A stretch of DNA of 64,000 nucleotides, taken from Turritopsis dohrnii (Eukaryota; Cnidaria; Hydrozoa; Anthoathecata; Oceaniidae). A program made the translations under genes and the position numbers. The notes beneath the pieces were generated by a model. The model searched no databases. It was not told where the DNA came from and saw only the letters and a program-made list of their open reading frames with translations. The stretch lies in the NCBI GenBank assembly GCA_027922465.2, contig BQMF02000069.1, positions 310,001-374,000 on the forward strand, in the 5' to 3' direction. Numbering within the stretch: position 1 is the first letter of the stretch; each line of letters begins with the position of its first letter. Of this stretch, positions 23,560-35,093 are shown piece after piece.

Positions 23560-23602
23560 GTGACACAAAATGGGTGGCGAGCGACGCCGCCTTGGCGGCT
23601 AG
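23560..23602 (+). mobile_element. Helitron-like 3' end with GC hairpin
   Basis: GCGACGCCGCCTTGGCGGCT includes a perfect GCCGCC/GGCGGC stem with a TT loop. It runs into CTAG (23599-23602) and abuts TC of the next unit. Related GGGTGGCGAGYGA sequence appears in the tails of the long array units at about 37401 and 42080. Confidence 0.5.
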
Positions 23603-25469
23603 TCTATATGTTAATAGCCGATTCTCTGTCTGTTTGTTTGTCTGTCACGCAAATTGGTAGATTGAGTTGTGAGAGTAATATTATTAAATTTCGCCATAGT
23701 TAATAGAAAAGAGTCTTTTTTCTATTAACTATGATTTCGCTAAGCAAAAGATATTGGTTTCGGCGGCGTTCTATCTATCTAATCTATGTACGGCGAAGGT
23801 TTTTAGTATCGCACTTACTAACTTAAAATTCTTTTATTTCTATTTCTTCCTTATCCTTGCTCTCATGGCCATGATATGTTTTCGTATATTTCGTGAGCTG
23901 TAAAGTGTATTTACCACATAGTCACAAAAAAAAGGATTTTTCCTTAAAGGAAAAACAAAAAGAAGGGTTTCAATTACTTTTTTGATTCGAAGTACCACTG
24001 TGAAATTTAAATTAAGTAAACTTTAGTCACGCTTTTGATGTTTATATCCTTCGAAGATCAACTGCAGTGAAAAAGCTTTACAAGCAGTTTTAATTTTTAA
24101 CTGTAGCTTCAAACCGTCTATTGCAAACAAACTATTTGTTTGTTATTTGATTTGTTTGTTTGCATGAGTATTTTGGATAGATTTTCGTTTTTTAAAATTT
24201 TTTCGAACAAATCTTTTTTTCTTATCTCTTTTGGCTCACGTTTTTCTTATAACATCATTTTTTTAAAAAAAATTCATGTTTACAGCTCATACAAGTATAT
24301 TTCTTTTGTTATGTTTGAATTTGTGACGTGTTCTTTAATAAAGTTAGGTTTACACAATAAAACTTTTTTATTTCTATGCTTACACTAGCAGATCATTTTA
24401 ACAAAATGCATCAGTAGTACAACTAGGCTCAGGAACAGGGAGTTTACGCGGCGGAAATACGAAAACATGTATCACTATGGAGATGGGTTTATTTTAAATT
24501 CCGCTCTGAAACCCAATGAACGTATGTATTTAGAATAGGCGTTATTTATAGGTCGCTATTCTTAAAAAAAGATAAGCGAAATCTTTCGACCATCCGGTCG
24601 TCTTGTTTCATTTTATTTTGTGCGACGTCATTGTGAAACCATTGTATTGAGACCCTAAATCTAATGCGACATTAGGGAAAATTATCTCGGTAACCAATAG
24701 CGATAACTAACATTTTTTGGGGTCCGCGATATAGGCGACAGGGTTACAAAAAATTTGGGTCTAATTTTGTTGGGGGACGGGTCTGCGACGTCATCAAACT
24801 TTTGATCGACGATGTCTCCGTAACGGTTGGTCGTAGCAAAACGATCCCATACATTTTTTGATCAGCTTTTCGAGCTCTACAACATGGGCACACTTATTAT
24901 TGCTAATTCTTTAATTTTATATTTCGTGAACTCAACACACTTTTATTTTAGTGAATGATATATTAAACTAAACTTTACAGTCAAGTTCTTCTTATGTGCG
25001 CTTAAAACCACGTAGAGGCAAGAGACACTGTTTTCACGATTAGTATAAAAGCATGTGGCATTGACGTCAGTTTTTTTATGAGCACGGGGAATCATTGCAT
25101 TGCATTGCCAATCAAACGCAACATTTTGGGGGAAATATCTTGAGAACAGAGACAGAGATAACTGACGTTTTTTAGGGTCCGTGATACGGGTGATGGGCTG
25201 ACGCAACATCTGGGCCTAAATTTTATTTGGTACTGCGGCTATGACGTCATCAAAATCTTTGATCAATGATATCTGTGGAACGGTTGGTCGTAGCTAAACG
25301 ATCCCATACATTTTTTCGATCACTTTTTGGAGCTCTACAACATGAGTACATTTTCTGTTTCCAATTCCCAAATTGAAATTTTGGTCACGAGGTTCGAAAA
25401 CAGGAAAGGCGAATTTGACACATCCTTTTCGAAGTTAAACTCGGCAAAAATTTTTACCCGGGTTACTAG
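23603..25469 (+). mobile_element. Helitron-like unit, 1867 bp, with two core copies
   Basis: Begins TCTATATG directly after CTAG and ends TTTTTACCCGGGTTACTAG before T. It contains two diverged copies of the ~560-bp core seen in the 35-47 kb array (about 24590-24930 and 24940-25469), each with the GATCCCATACATTTTTT segment. There is no ORF of substance. Confidence 0.65.
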
Positions 25470-26233
25470 TATGTCATACAATATATGGTTGTGTAAAAGC
25501 AACCAAAAATAACTTTTCATTACCTTCCATGCTTCTGCCCAAAGGAATGCGCTTTTTGTTAATATGATTAAACAAAAATACACAGTAAAAACGCCATGTA
25601 ATTTCTTTTGTATTAGTGAGTCCAATGATCGTTTATTATTTCACAGAAAGATAAGACAATACATTTTTTACACATCTATTTACAAAAACAACAACGGACA
25701 GAAAGGACAAATCTGATTTGTACATCTTTGTACAAGTCTAGAAAAAGGAAACGTTCTCCTAAATTGACTTAAAGACGCAATTAATAAAACTGTTTCATAG
25801 CATCCATCTTAGCTTTTCAATTGCAATCGTAAGTGGAATTTTTGTTTTTAATCGTCAGCTTTATATTATTGGTTACTTGACAGCAGTCAAAACATAGAGG
25901 CAAATGGTTGGCTGCTACGGTACGTTAAACTCTTAACGCTAACTATTTATTTTAGGGGTTTGCAAGTGTGAGATTTTTATGTGATTAGTCAAAAACATAG
26001 AAAATAGAAATATATGGAAAGAACTATAATAACGACCAGTTTGAACTTTGGTCAGAAAGGAAGGGTAGCTTTTCGATATGTAGTCTAAACAGAACTTTAC
26101 CATGACACCCTTTACTCTTTGTAAAAGAGTAAAGTTCCACGATCTGTTTCTACACTTAGACTTTTCATGCCCTGCAGATTTAAATTAGAGAGATAATTAG
26201 AAAACGTGAAGCATAACATGAGCAAAATGTCTG
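25470..26233. other. Spacer downstream of the esterase gene
   Basis: No gene. A minus-strand AATAAA lies at about 25944-25949 and could serve the esterase transcript, ~285 bases past its stop. Confidence 0.4.
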
Positions 26234-27940
26234 TTAGTTAATCCATTGATATGGCACATATCCATTTTTTGCGTCATTCCAAAACGAACATTGTTTTTCA
26301 TGATAATTTTCTGATAAAACATCAACTAACCCATTTCTTTTAAATATGCCAGTTTTCCCTGGGATCCACTTAGTATCAACAGGATGTCCATACTTCATGA
26401 AATGCTTAAAATTATCACGAATGGATTTCACAAACTGCAAATCATCCGGAGTTGGGGTATATTTCCACGATTTGGAAAGTTTGAAGTTTAATAATGCAGA
26501 TAAGTCCCATGAATGAACTGCATACTTTGCAGGAAAGCCCCAGAAATTAATGGGACAACTCGGCATCTCCTCTACGACATATCGATAAACTGTGTGATGG
26601 TTACTTGATTTGAAATCTTTAGCCAATGCATTAGAAGGGCAAATAACTCGTACATCAGATGCGATAGTTTCATGCAGATACTCTACTGAATGGTCTCTTG
26701 AAATATTACGATAAAGGTCGTCTAGAACCACTGATAAATGTTTACTCGAAAACGTATCAAGTTTCTTTTTCAAAAAACCCCTGTATTGGTGTAAGAGCTT
26801 CTTAGTAAAGTCATGGACGGGAAAAGCTCCGATTTCTTGTGCAGTATTTCCAACTAATACTGAAACCTTTTTTAGGTTTCTGTATTTGCGAAACTTTAAG
26901 TCCTTCGGGGGCCTCGGAATGACAATCGGGTCAACCACAGCAAGTGCACCATCGAGTAACCCATTTGTTGGAAAATCAAACAAATCGTCCATTGCCCAAT
27001 TGGGATAGGTATCATATGGTATTGAATTTAAGATTTCGTTAGCAGTTAAATTGTATAAACAACCCTTTCTATCGGCCGCAGTTCCTATAGATTTACACTT
27101 GGTTTTATTCAAAAACACGCGGTTTTCATCAGACGCATCAACGTACGATTTGTTAAATTTCGGTGAACCACTCATAGATATCGCTCTATGAAACAATCCG
27201 TCCGCCAATGGCGATGCTAACAAACCAAAAACTGATGTTCCACCAGAGCTTTGACCAGCTATTGTGATCAAGTTAGGATCCCCTCCGAAATTCTTAATGT
27301 TTTTCTGAATCCATTTAAGAGCTAATATTTGATCCATCAAACCATAATTTCCGTAAGATTCTCCATCTACCCACAACTCTTTTAAAGTCAAAAATCCGAA
27401 AGCATTTAAACGATAGTTCACACTCACTGCTACAACATCCATTGAAGCCGCAAACTCACTATCTGGAGTATAACCAACGAAGCTACCATTAAAAGACATC
27501 AAGTTTCCACCATGAATATAAAAAAAGACCGGTAAATTCGCTTTTCTTTGTAATGATGGTGTATATATGTTTAAGAACAAACAATCTTCAGACCCATGGT
27601 CATCACCGATTTGAACACATTGAGTGCCAAATGTATCAGCATCGTACACACCCTCCCAGCAACCATTTATATCATCACTTAATGGAACAGGAGCTCTCCA
27701 TCGTAGTTTGCCAACAGGGGGCTTTGCGTAAGGGATACCTTTAAATGTATATGTCGTTTTACCTTTAATAAACTCTTTCCTACCTGCGATAATTCCACAT
27801 TTTGTTTCTACTTCAGGTTTCACATTTGGACACTTATTGTTGAGTACAAGTAATATACATAAAGAAATGATAACAACTACCATCACAGCAGGAACTTTAA
27901 CCATCTTCGACATTACTTTTACTCTTTCTAATTTCACCAT
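26234..27940 (-). CDS. Membrane-anchored carboxylesterase / cholinesterase-like protein
   Basis: An intact single-exon frame of 568 aa, the normal length for the type B carboxylesterase family. An N-terminal hydrophobic stretch (about residues 16-33) follows a basic start, suggesting a signal anchor with the enzyme outside the cytosol or in the ER lumen. Family marks: GIPYAKPPVGKLRWRAP (68-84), SEDCLFLNIYTP (117-128), YIHGG oxyanion region (141-145), nucleophile elbow GQSSGG with Ser231, acid Glu369 in GNTAQEIGAFP, and His476 in AVHSWDLSALL. GQSSG replaces the usual GESAG, but the triad is complete, so hydrolysis of carboxyl esters is likely. The substrate cannot be told, and no acetylcholinesterase-specific call is made. 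The first ATG is used; Met11 or Met13 would keep the anchor. Confidence 0.9.
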   Translation of the reverse strand: MVKLERVKVMSKMVKVPAVMVVVIISLCILLVLNNKCPNVKPEVETKCGIIAGRKEFIKGKTTYTFKGIPYAKPPVGKLRWRAPVPLSDDINGCWEGVYDADTFGTQCVQIGDDHGSEDCLFLNIYTPSLQRKANLPVFFYIHGGNLMSFNGSFVGYTPDSEFAASMDVVAVSVNYRLNAFGFLTLKELWVDGESYGNYGLMDQILALKWIQKNIKNFGGDPNLITIAGQSSGGTSVFGLLASPLADGLFHRAISMSGSPKFNKSYVDASDENRVFLNKTKCKSIGTAADRKGCLYNLTANEILNSIPYDTYPNWAMDDLFDFPTNGLLDGALAVVDPIVIPRPPKDLKFRKYRNLKKVSVLVGNTAQEIGAFPVHDFTKKLLHQYRGFLKKKLDTFSSKHLSVVLDDLYRNISRDHSVEYLHETIASDVRVICPSNALAKDFKSSNHHTVYRYVVEEMPSCPINFWGFPAKYAVHSWDLSALLNFKLSKSWKYTPTPDDLQFVKSIRDNFKHFMKYGHPVDTKWIPGKTGIFKRNGLVDVLSENYHEKQCSFWNDAKNGYVPYQWIN

Positions 27941-27946
27941 AGTTCT

Positions 27947-28013
27947 CTGCAGCGACTTCGCCTACATGTATCTATGAAACCACACCCTTTTTATTTCTTT
28001 AATACTTTAACTT
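27947..28013 (-). other. Possible 5'UTR intron of the esterase gene
   Basis: Just upstream of the ATG a good donor (GAG/GTAAGT) and a TGCAG acceptor enclose ~65 bases on the minus strand. It is very short, so the call is tentative. Confidence 0.25.
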
Positions 28014-28807
28014 ACCTCACGTGTCTCATGTCACTTGCGTAGGAAGTGATTTTTTCCCATCATTAGCGCTACAAAAATTATAAACCTAAGCAATTTTAAA
28101 TTGGTGGTTTTGAAATATGTGTAAACATATAAACATATATTTGTATTAACATGGAATATTACCCCGTTCACACCAGTTTATGCTGAAAATGATCTCGAAT
28201 TTTATTTTTCTAAAAACGATTATATGCTTTGATGAGAACTATAATGCAAAAATGAGGCATACAAGAAATATAAAAATGTTATTATGTATCGCGACGAAGA
28301 GAAATTCATTTCTTTGTTTGCTTAATGCATCGATATAAGAGCATGTTCCAATAGATGGCTTAATAAGCATGAAGCCACAAAAACACGAAACACCGCCTTA
28401 CTTTCTTTCTGCGGCCCACTTTAAAAACAAAATATTTGTTTGTTTCTTTTCACAATGACGTATTTATCCTTCTTGCTTGTGGTTTCTAACGATTTCATTT
28501 TAATGAAACACACTTAAAATTGCCTCGCTATGCAATTTTTTTAATTTTTTGTTTTCGGCTAACGATGAGATAAGAACGATTTCTCTGATCTTCAAAGGAA
28601 ACCGACAAAATTTCTTCAATGAGAGCACACCTTGAATATGTAAGAATTTATCACATGAAAGGAAAGACGCGTGTTGTAAAAGTAAAAATGACAGGCAAAT
28701 AAAAAAGTTGAAATTATGGCATTTGAAGTCAAAAAATACCCATGTTTGTTTGACAAGACAGACAGAGAAAAAGATTGTGTTGCAAATGCATGGAAAGAAG
28801 TTGCTAA
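28014..28807. other. Intergenic region left of the hAT relic
   Basis: AT-rich, and no supported gene. Confidence 0.5.
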
Positions 28808-30392
28808 CAGGGGCGGATCCAGGGTTAGGTAACTTAGGCAAATGCCTGTCCCAAAATTAGTTAAAAAATGTTTTTCATAAATATGAATATGACATCGAGA
28901 ACCACATCAGTGGAGAAGAGATATTCCTGCAAATCTAATCCTCCCATGGCGATGGAATCCAGCAATGAACTGCGCGCGCCATGATGTTAAAAATTCCCGT
29001 TCTTGATAGCCTGAGTTTACAGCTACCTTTTTCTATTTACCTATTTCTCCCCGAAATTGGCTACTCAAAGTCTCGTTGACAACATAGGCTAGTTGCCTAA
29101 GCTCCTCTTAGGCGAAGAAAATTTGCCTAAGGAGCCACGAGTTTACACACTTGAATGAATGAACAGGAAGAAAATTTGCCTAAGGAGCCATGGGTTTACA
29201 CACTTAAATGAAGAATCACCAAAAATCTGTACAAAAGGACCGTTGGACCTTCGAATTAGACTTTGCTGAAAACGTCGTTGCAGCTTTTAATAGCAATAAT
29301 GAAGTATTATTAGGGAAGTATTATGAAATTTTAAGTTCACCTACACATTTGTTGAAAACTATTTGTTCAAAATCTTGGAAAGGTAGTTTTTTTCGAGATA
29401 TAGGCTTACAGTTATGTCTCAGCTACAATATAAGTTTGTTTGTGCTAACTGAACCGAAACCTATTTTTTATTGATTTACGTAAACATTTTTTGCTATCAT
29501 TTTCTGTTAACCAAAAACACATACTGTAAATGCTATAAAATCATGTTTGAATAACTGAGTTTATGATACACATACTCATCATTATTTTTCAGAGTTGTTT
29601 AGTATAAGCAATTTAATTTAATATAGTATTTAATTTACTTCACAGTTGTATAAAGTCATTTATAGGCTATTTTTCTGGACTGTTTTGAATATTTTTTGAG
29701 AACAAATGTCTGGTAACGTATGTATTTGTACAGTTCAGTATGAATTTTCTTACTTCGAAATGACTCTCCGGTTTTGAATATAAGAACTTTAAAAAAAGTT
29801 GTTTAACAAGCCTCTTGTTTGTACATATTTCATAAATTATTTCCAAGTTTTAAGAAATGTATTTCACTTATTATCTTGCATTCACAATGTATATTTACGA
29901 TGTAATAAGATAAGATAAATAGTATAATAATAAGATAGTACATAAGTTTTAAAACTTATCATAGCAGATTATGATCCAATCTACCATGGTATAGGTGTTC
30001 ATTGACATTTAGCCTTTGCATTTGCTCAGCTGGAACTGCTGCTACTTGTGCTACAGCTGTATGTGGTGATGACCCTCCTTGCTGTTGCTGTGGGGAGCAA
30101 CTGAGCCTTGTTATCTGTTGTTATATAATATTTCTTAGTCAAATTTTTTTCATTGTTGATCATCTTGACCGGTTTGTGTGATCCAATCTAATGTCGTACA
30201 GGTGAATGATTCATTTCAAGTATATATGATTTCATTTTGTACATTGGTGGATTCTTCCTGTTCATGTACAAGCAATCAATAAAACGAAGAAGATAACAGA
30301 TAAAGTAATTTATTGGTTATTTACTTAACTTCCAATCTAGCAGAAAATATTATTTTGGCTTATATAACTTAGTAAAATACATTCATAAAATA

Positions 30393-31024
30393 CCCAGCGG
30401 GCACAAAGACGTCGTAAAGACGTCTTTTCAAGACGTCCCTAAGACGTCGCAAAATGGTCGCGAAGTGGGAATCTCAAAAGACGTCCCAATTACATCTTCA
30501 TTGAGACGTCTCGATGACATCCCAACGACATCGTAACGACGTCGCAGGATTATGAAATTTACTCTTTCAAAAACTGTAATAGGGCACAGGCGGACCCGAA
30601 CCTGGAACCTCTGGTGTGCCAGCCGAACTCGTAACCGTTATGCCACCGCTGCTTGTTGTCAAGACGTTTAAAAACATTTACAATAAATCATTCTATACAG
30701 ACTGATTGCTTTTGAAAGTTTATAATTGTTTCGAAGATCGTTATTGAATCTGCACAGAGACGTCCCAAAAACGTCGTAAAAGGATCCCAATTGCGACGTC
30801 CCGTTTCAGACGTCCCTACGACGTCCCAAAATGATCTTAAATTTACAATTGTTTCGAAGGTCGTTATTCAATCCGTATAAAGACGTCCCAAAAACGTCGT
30901 AAAAGGATCCCAATTGCGACGTCCCGTTTCAGACGTCCCTACGACGTTGCAAAATGATCTGGAAAGCAAACGACCATTTTACGATTAAAATGAGACGTCT
31001 CAAAGACGTCTTGTGCCCGCTGGG
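30393..31024. mobile_element. 632-bp TIR element with GACGTC palindromes
   Basis: The ends CCCAGCGGGCACAAAGACGT and its inverted copy have TA on both sides (30391-30392 and 31025-31026). The interior repeats GACGTC(C/T) every ~12-30 bases in both halves, with a tandem pair of ~115 bp (30745 and 30865). It shares the CCCARYGGGCAC end type with 2243-4497. The middle carries a tRNA-like module. Confidence 0.8.
30581..30653 (-). other. tRNA-like Pol III module (SINE-head type)
   Basis: On the minus strand an A box TGGCATAACGG (30635-30645) and a B box GGTTCGGGTCC (30592-30602) lie at normal tRNA spacing in a ~73-base span, with TTTTT downstream (near 30570-30575). The acceptor stem pairs poorly and the central hairpin (CTGG/CCAG) lacks a normal 7-base anticodon loop, so it is not a working tRNA. 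It is a tRNA-derived module inside the GACGTC element. Confidence 0.55.
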
Positions 31025-31545
31025 TACATTCATTTATACTCAATTAGTTTTGTTACGGTAGCAGCGAAGCGAATACCGTATTAAAACACCCTTGGACTAC
31101 TCCTTCTCCTCCTCCTCCTTCTCCTACTACTACCGACCGAAATGGCAGTTTAGCCAAAGAGAATAATTTGGCTTCCAGGGTCTCTAAAATGACCTCAAAT
31201 CGATATCTGGGGATAATTATGGCTAAAAATGTCCATTTTATTAAGTGTGAAATGTTGTGAAAAACGCAAATTGTTCAAGAGAATCTTGGTTATCTTGTGA
31301 ATGTAAGAAAAAGGAAAATGGTCCAGAAGTGTAATGATACCGCAAGAATTCGACAATGGAAACTATTTCTATAACATTAACACGAATCAGTCAAAGAACA
31401 TTTAGTACATGCTCGTAAACACATTGCTAAAAATTACTGTAATAAACTTTGAAGTCAATACATCTGGCAAAATGCTAAGTAGATAAATGATGATAGTAGA
31501 TTGCCTTCCAGACTTTCAAACTGAATTTTCCAGCTTGAGTGCATG

Positions 31546-31782
31546 TTACAAGTCACTAGTTGAAAATCTCCCAAAATGGTTGTAGCGTTTCTCATGTCCA
31601 GAAACGAATACGTTTGCTACTTCAACTAAGTCCAAATCATCAGTAACATCTTTATGTGTCGTTAGTATTGCCAATGCGTTGAACCTTTTTTGTGTCATGG
31701 TGGTCCGTAGCCATGTTTTCACCCTTCGCATCATCGAAAACGAACGCTCAGCAGTCGCAGTTGTTGCTGCCACTACTAGCAA
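31546..31782 (-). pseudogene. hAT transposase C-terminal dimerisation fragment
   Basis: VVAATTATAERSFSMMRRVK followed by TWLRTTMTQKRFNALAIL is the characteristic hAT dimerisation signature: an ATTATAERSFS core, then LR..M.Q.R...LA.L. About 78 residues are open to a stop at 31546. The rest of the transposase is absent or too decayed to read, so the element cannot move by itself. The source is the hAT class with C-terminal TAERSFS; a more exact clade is not assigned. Confidence 0.85.
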
Positions 31783-32397
31783 AAGCTTTTATTTTTAATC
31801 TTAATTGCTTCATTTTTTATTTTGTTTTTTGTTTTTTTTTTTGCTTAGCAAAAAAGTGGGGCCACCCCCAGCCCCACCTTTGGCGTCCAGGAAGCTCTCT
31901 TCTTCTTGCAGTTACAAAGATTCATCAAAATTCATCGAACTTAAACCTTTTAAAAGCATTTTACATTTTTTTTTTATATTTTGTACGTGTGTAATTGGTT
32001 TGCTTGTCTACAAAAATGTCTTGGATTAAAGTTGGAAACGGTTTTACTTCGTTTCTTATATTTTTAGATGACGTTTGTTTTTTTTTCTTTTCGGTCTTAC
32101 GGCTTTCTTTTTATAAAAAAAACTCTGATAGTTTCGTGTATTGTGCATATTTCTTTTGTTTGTATCAAATAGTTTTCTGGTGGTTTTAGTTAAGCCCTGT
32201 TTACACTTTTTCAAATGAAAATTGCCTTAATTTAAGCCTAAGAGATAAACAAAGTTCGACAAAGCTTCATGGGGCTTGTAGACTAATTAATTTAGAATCT
32301 TTTTATTTTTGTACATTGTGAGTTGAAATGCTGCTACCGTTTTGTGCCATATGGCTCTTGTTTTCTTTATTTCCCTTACCTGTTTGTGCTACAATAC

Positions 32398-32446
32398 CAA
32401 CCTCGAACCCAGGGTCTCTTGCCTTGAGACCCTGGGTTCGAGGTTG
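32398..32446. mobile_element. 49-bp perfect palindrome with 9-bp target duplication
   Basis: A 21-bp arm (32398-32418, CAACCTCGAACC...) is repeated perfectly inverted at 32426-32446 around a TTGCCTT loop. CTACAATAC stands on both sides (32389-32397 and 32447-32455). That is the signature of an insertion made only of terminal inverted repeats. Confidence 0.8.
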
Positions 32447-32940
32447 CTACAATACAGGCTTGCATTATAACACTCCTTCAATCATGACAAATGAGTTTGA
32501 GTTATTATTTTTGACATTCCGAAAACTTTCTCCAAGTATGTATTGGCTTGGGCGTAAATTGGCGTAAATTTCAACGATTGCGCCCTTGCGTGTGTTTGGC
32601 AAAAAAAATTTGCCTAACCCTTAAAAAATCCTAGATCCGCCCCTGGCTAAAGAGTCATTTACCGCATGTTTAACGGTATTTTTGACTGTTTTCCTTTTTC
32701 TGATATCTGATTCTGATATTTCAAATCGAACGCAAAAACTGTTTTAAGGTAATTATCAGGAGATTCTTTTAAAATTTATATTTATATTTTGAAAAACTGC
32801 GAAAAAGTATAGCAAACAGAAAAATGACGCAAAGAAAGCCAAAAAGTCTTGGTTGTCAAGTCGAGAAAGTGAAAAAACAGACAAGAAACACTCGAGGTCT
32901 ATAAATTTATATTCTGACTTGACAAATTTATTTTTATCAG

Positions 32941-33484
32941 GGAAGGTCGATCAAATGTTCCAACGGCAAAAGACGGTAATTCTGAGGATGAGGGGGAGTT
33001 GCACGGTTACACCAGCTTCGAGGGACAATCCCATCAAAACCAAAGCGACAATTGCAATGAAAAAGATGAATCTCAGCAAATGTTCGACATCAACAGAACA
33101 AGTTCCTACGCTCCTTTAGTACCTAAGAAAAATAAAGCGCATTTTAAATCGAACAAAACAAAGACCAAGGCTTCAACTGAGCCAACCATCAAAAACCAAG
33201 CAAATAAAGAAAAAGGGGCAAAAAACGAATACCTGGAGGAGATAGAACTAAATTTGATACGCGATTTGAGTAAATCGATGAAGCAAGATTCCACTCCCAG
33301 AGATCTTCATAGTATAGAAATGTATGGTAGAGCTCTTGCTGCCGATTTGCGAACGTTTTCGGAGCGCAGTTATTTCATGGCTACAAATAAAATTCAAGGG
33401 GTGATTTTCAAATACCAAATGAATCAACTCGATCGGAGTGAAGGGGCATCCGGACTAGCAACGAGTGGCGATATTGAAAATTAG
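32941..33484 (+). CDS. Terminal exon, BESS-like C-terminus of a probable DNA-binding protein
   Basis: A TTTATTTTTATCAG acceptor (ending 32940) opens into ~180 codons with no stop until TAG at 33482. It begins with acidic EGRSNVPTAKDGNSEDEGEL, then a Lys/Asn/Gln-rich linker, a basic stretch (KKNKAHFKSNKTKTKAS) and a helical end: EEIELNLIRDLSKSMK...YGRALAADLRTFSERSYFMATNKIQGVIFKYQMNQL. The end has the look of the BESS-type protein-interaction tail found after MADF or Myb/SANT domains in regulators and Harbinger-linked proteins. Upstream exons are not seen; the hAT relic (28808-32645) lies immediately upstream and may sit in an intron. Family assignment is inference. Confidence 0.45.
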
Positions 33485-34644
33485 CACTTTCTGCAATTAG
33501 GGCAAGGCCAAAGACGTTCTAGATTTCCGGCTAATAATGAAGCAAACTTTATGAACAATATCACTAATGGACTTTACACAAGACGGGTTAGAAACTAAAC
33601 TTTTTCATAACATATTTGAATTTTACCAAAAGACCTTAATAGCACAAGTTGCGCAATAATTTTTCAAAATATGACGATTTTTTTAATAGACATATTTCGA
33701 CATTTCTTCTGTCATCATCAGTATAAATTAATTACAAGCTGGATCCTAAGAATATATATACGGTGTGTCCACCAGAAAGTGGGCACCTTGTTTAAGACAC
33801 AACTTTTCGAATTTTCAACAATACAATGCAATTTTATTTTAAAGAATATTAAGTATTTTTTGTTTCCATACGGTTGTTAATTTTGTAATGATCAATAAAA
33901 CAGACTTTTAAATGGCCCAACCACAAAAAAGCCATTTGTCCCCTTTTTTAAGGGATATACATGGGCATAAAGTCGTTGCTACGGCGTTGCTATGGAGAAA
34001 AACATAACACCACGTCCTAAAAAATGCTCAAATACAGGACTTTCCACTGAAAATAAGGAAAAACTGATGTTAAATTCTGAAAATTCGATAAATTTTGTGC
34101 TAGAAATGGATGTTTTCAAAATTTTGATTTTTTAAAGAAAATGTTCAAAATATTTCTATAGGATCCTCCTTAATGAGCAATTAACCTTTTGCTTCGTTGA
34201 AACAACCGTGTTGGTGGTGTTGCGCTAATTTTGTCACAAACTTTTTCATTGTGTAAACTTATCATTTTTTATTATGATTTAATAATTTCATATTCCCAAC
34301 GCATTGCCAAAATCTTTATAAGCGAGAAAACAAACTTTTTATGAAATTCATTCAATCATAAGAAGAACGTTTCGTGAGACAAAAAGTTATGTAGCTGTTA
34401 GTCAGGCCATAGAAATTCGTTTTAAACAACAGTTTCTGGGTAGAAATCCACCATCAAAAAGCACGATTCAAAGTTTTTAAATCTTTGTAAAAGAGTTTTA
34501 GAAATGAAACTTTCATGTTTCAAGCTTGTAAAAACGTAAAGTTTTCCTTGTATAAACACAGCTTTATTGCAATATTTTAGCTTTTTTGATTTTCCATGCT
34601 ACTCGAGTTGTTATCTGAAAAGATCAATATAAACTTAATCTTAT
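33485..34644. other. Intergenic, no gene seen
   Basis: Contains TTTCGACATTTCTTCTGTCA near 33696, a phrase often seen in repeats, and CGGTGTGTCCACCA at 33762, which resembles a Tc1/mariner end. No inverted partner was found for the latter. Confidence 0.4.
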
Positions 34645-34925
34645 TTTATACCCCCAAAAGAAGGAATGTTTTATGTCATTCAGATGTAATTAAGTTGATT
34701 AGTGTATATGTGAAATGAAGTTTCCCATAGTGTCATATATATACAGTTTTGCAGTGCCCTAAGGTGCATATGTAATCTGAAATGTAATATTATTTTGTAA
34801 AAATCATTCAACCTTTCCTAAAGTTTGATAAAGAAACTTTTTAAAAAGATCATGAATGTCAACTTAGATCAAGAATGTAAGTGCATGCCATATTGTTAAT
34901 GAAACTAAAACAAAGCCTGTATTTA
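34645..34925 (+). repeat. Dispersed repeat, copy 1
   Basis: Shares a colinear run with 53745-54015, including AAGAAGGRATGTTTTATGTC, ACAGTTTTGCARTGCC and GTGCAYATGTAATC, with many small differences. It has no ORF and is an old interspersed repeat. Confidence 0.65.
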
Positions 34926-35060
34926 TATATATGTTGAATTTAGTCTATAAATTGATTTTTTACTTCTTTAATCGATAGTGCTCAATATCAATGATAGAGC
35001 GGAATATATAAGTCATTATAAATTATTATGTATATACTAATGAAAAAAATTAATATGGTA

Positions 35061-35090
35061 AAAAAAAAACAAAAAAAAACAAAAAAAAAA
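35061..35090 (+). repeat. (A9C)n microsatellite beside the array
   Basis: Three A-runs separated by single C bases, ending directly at the CTA that precedes the first Helitron-like unit. Confidence 0.9.
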
Positions 35091-35093
35091 CTA

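Larger units (their letters stand above)
28808..32645. mobile_element. hAT element relic, 3.8 kb
   Basis: The left end CAGGGGCGGATCCAGG and the right end CCTAGATCCGCCCCTG are inverted copies with one difference. GCTAA lies next to both ends (28803-28807 and 32646-32650), the remains of an 8-bp target duplication. A transposase C-terminal piece on the minus strand (31546-31782) supports hAT. Inside are a 632-bp GACGTC-palindrome element and a 49-bp palindrome. A short direct repeat of TTTGCCTAAGGAGCCA...GTTTACACACTT at about 29121 and 29175 lies near the left end. Confidence 0.8.

Noticed and set aside
26234..27940. Calling the esterase an acetylcholinesterase
   Set aside because: It has the family fold and triad, but the GQSSGG elbow and the sequence alone give no evidence for choline-ester specificity.
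30581..30653. Functional tRNA gene
   Set aside because: Boxes are good but the acceptor stem and anticodon loop do not form.
32341..32567. 79-codon frame over the palindrome
   Set aside because: The frame exists only because the 49-bp insertion and its target repeat happen to be open; there is no other coding evidence.
33762..33800. Tc1/mariner MITE starting CGGTGTGTCCACCA after TATA
   Set aside because: No inverted partner was found within several kb.
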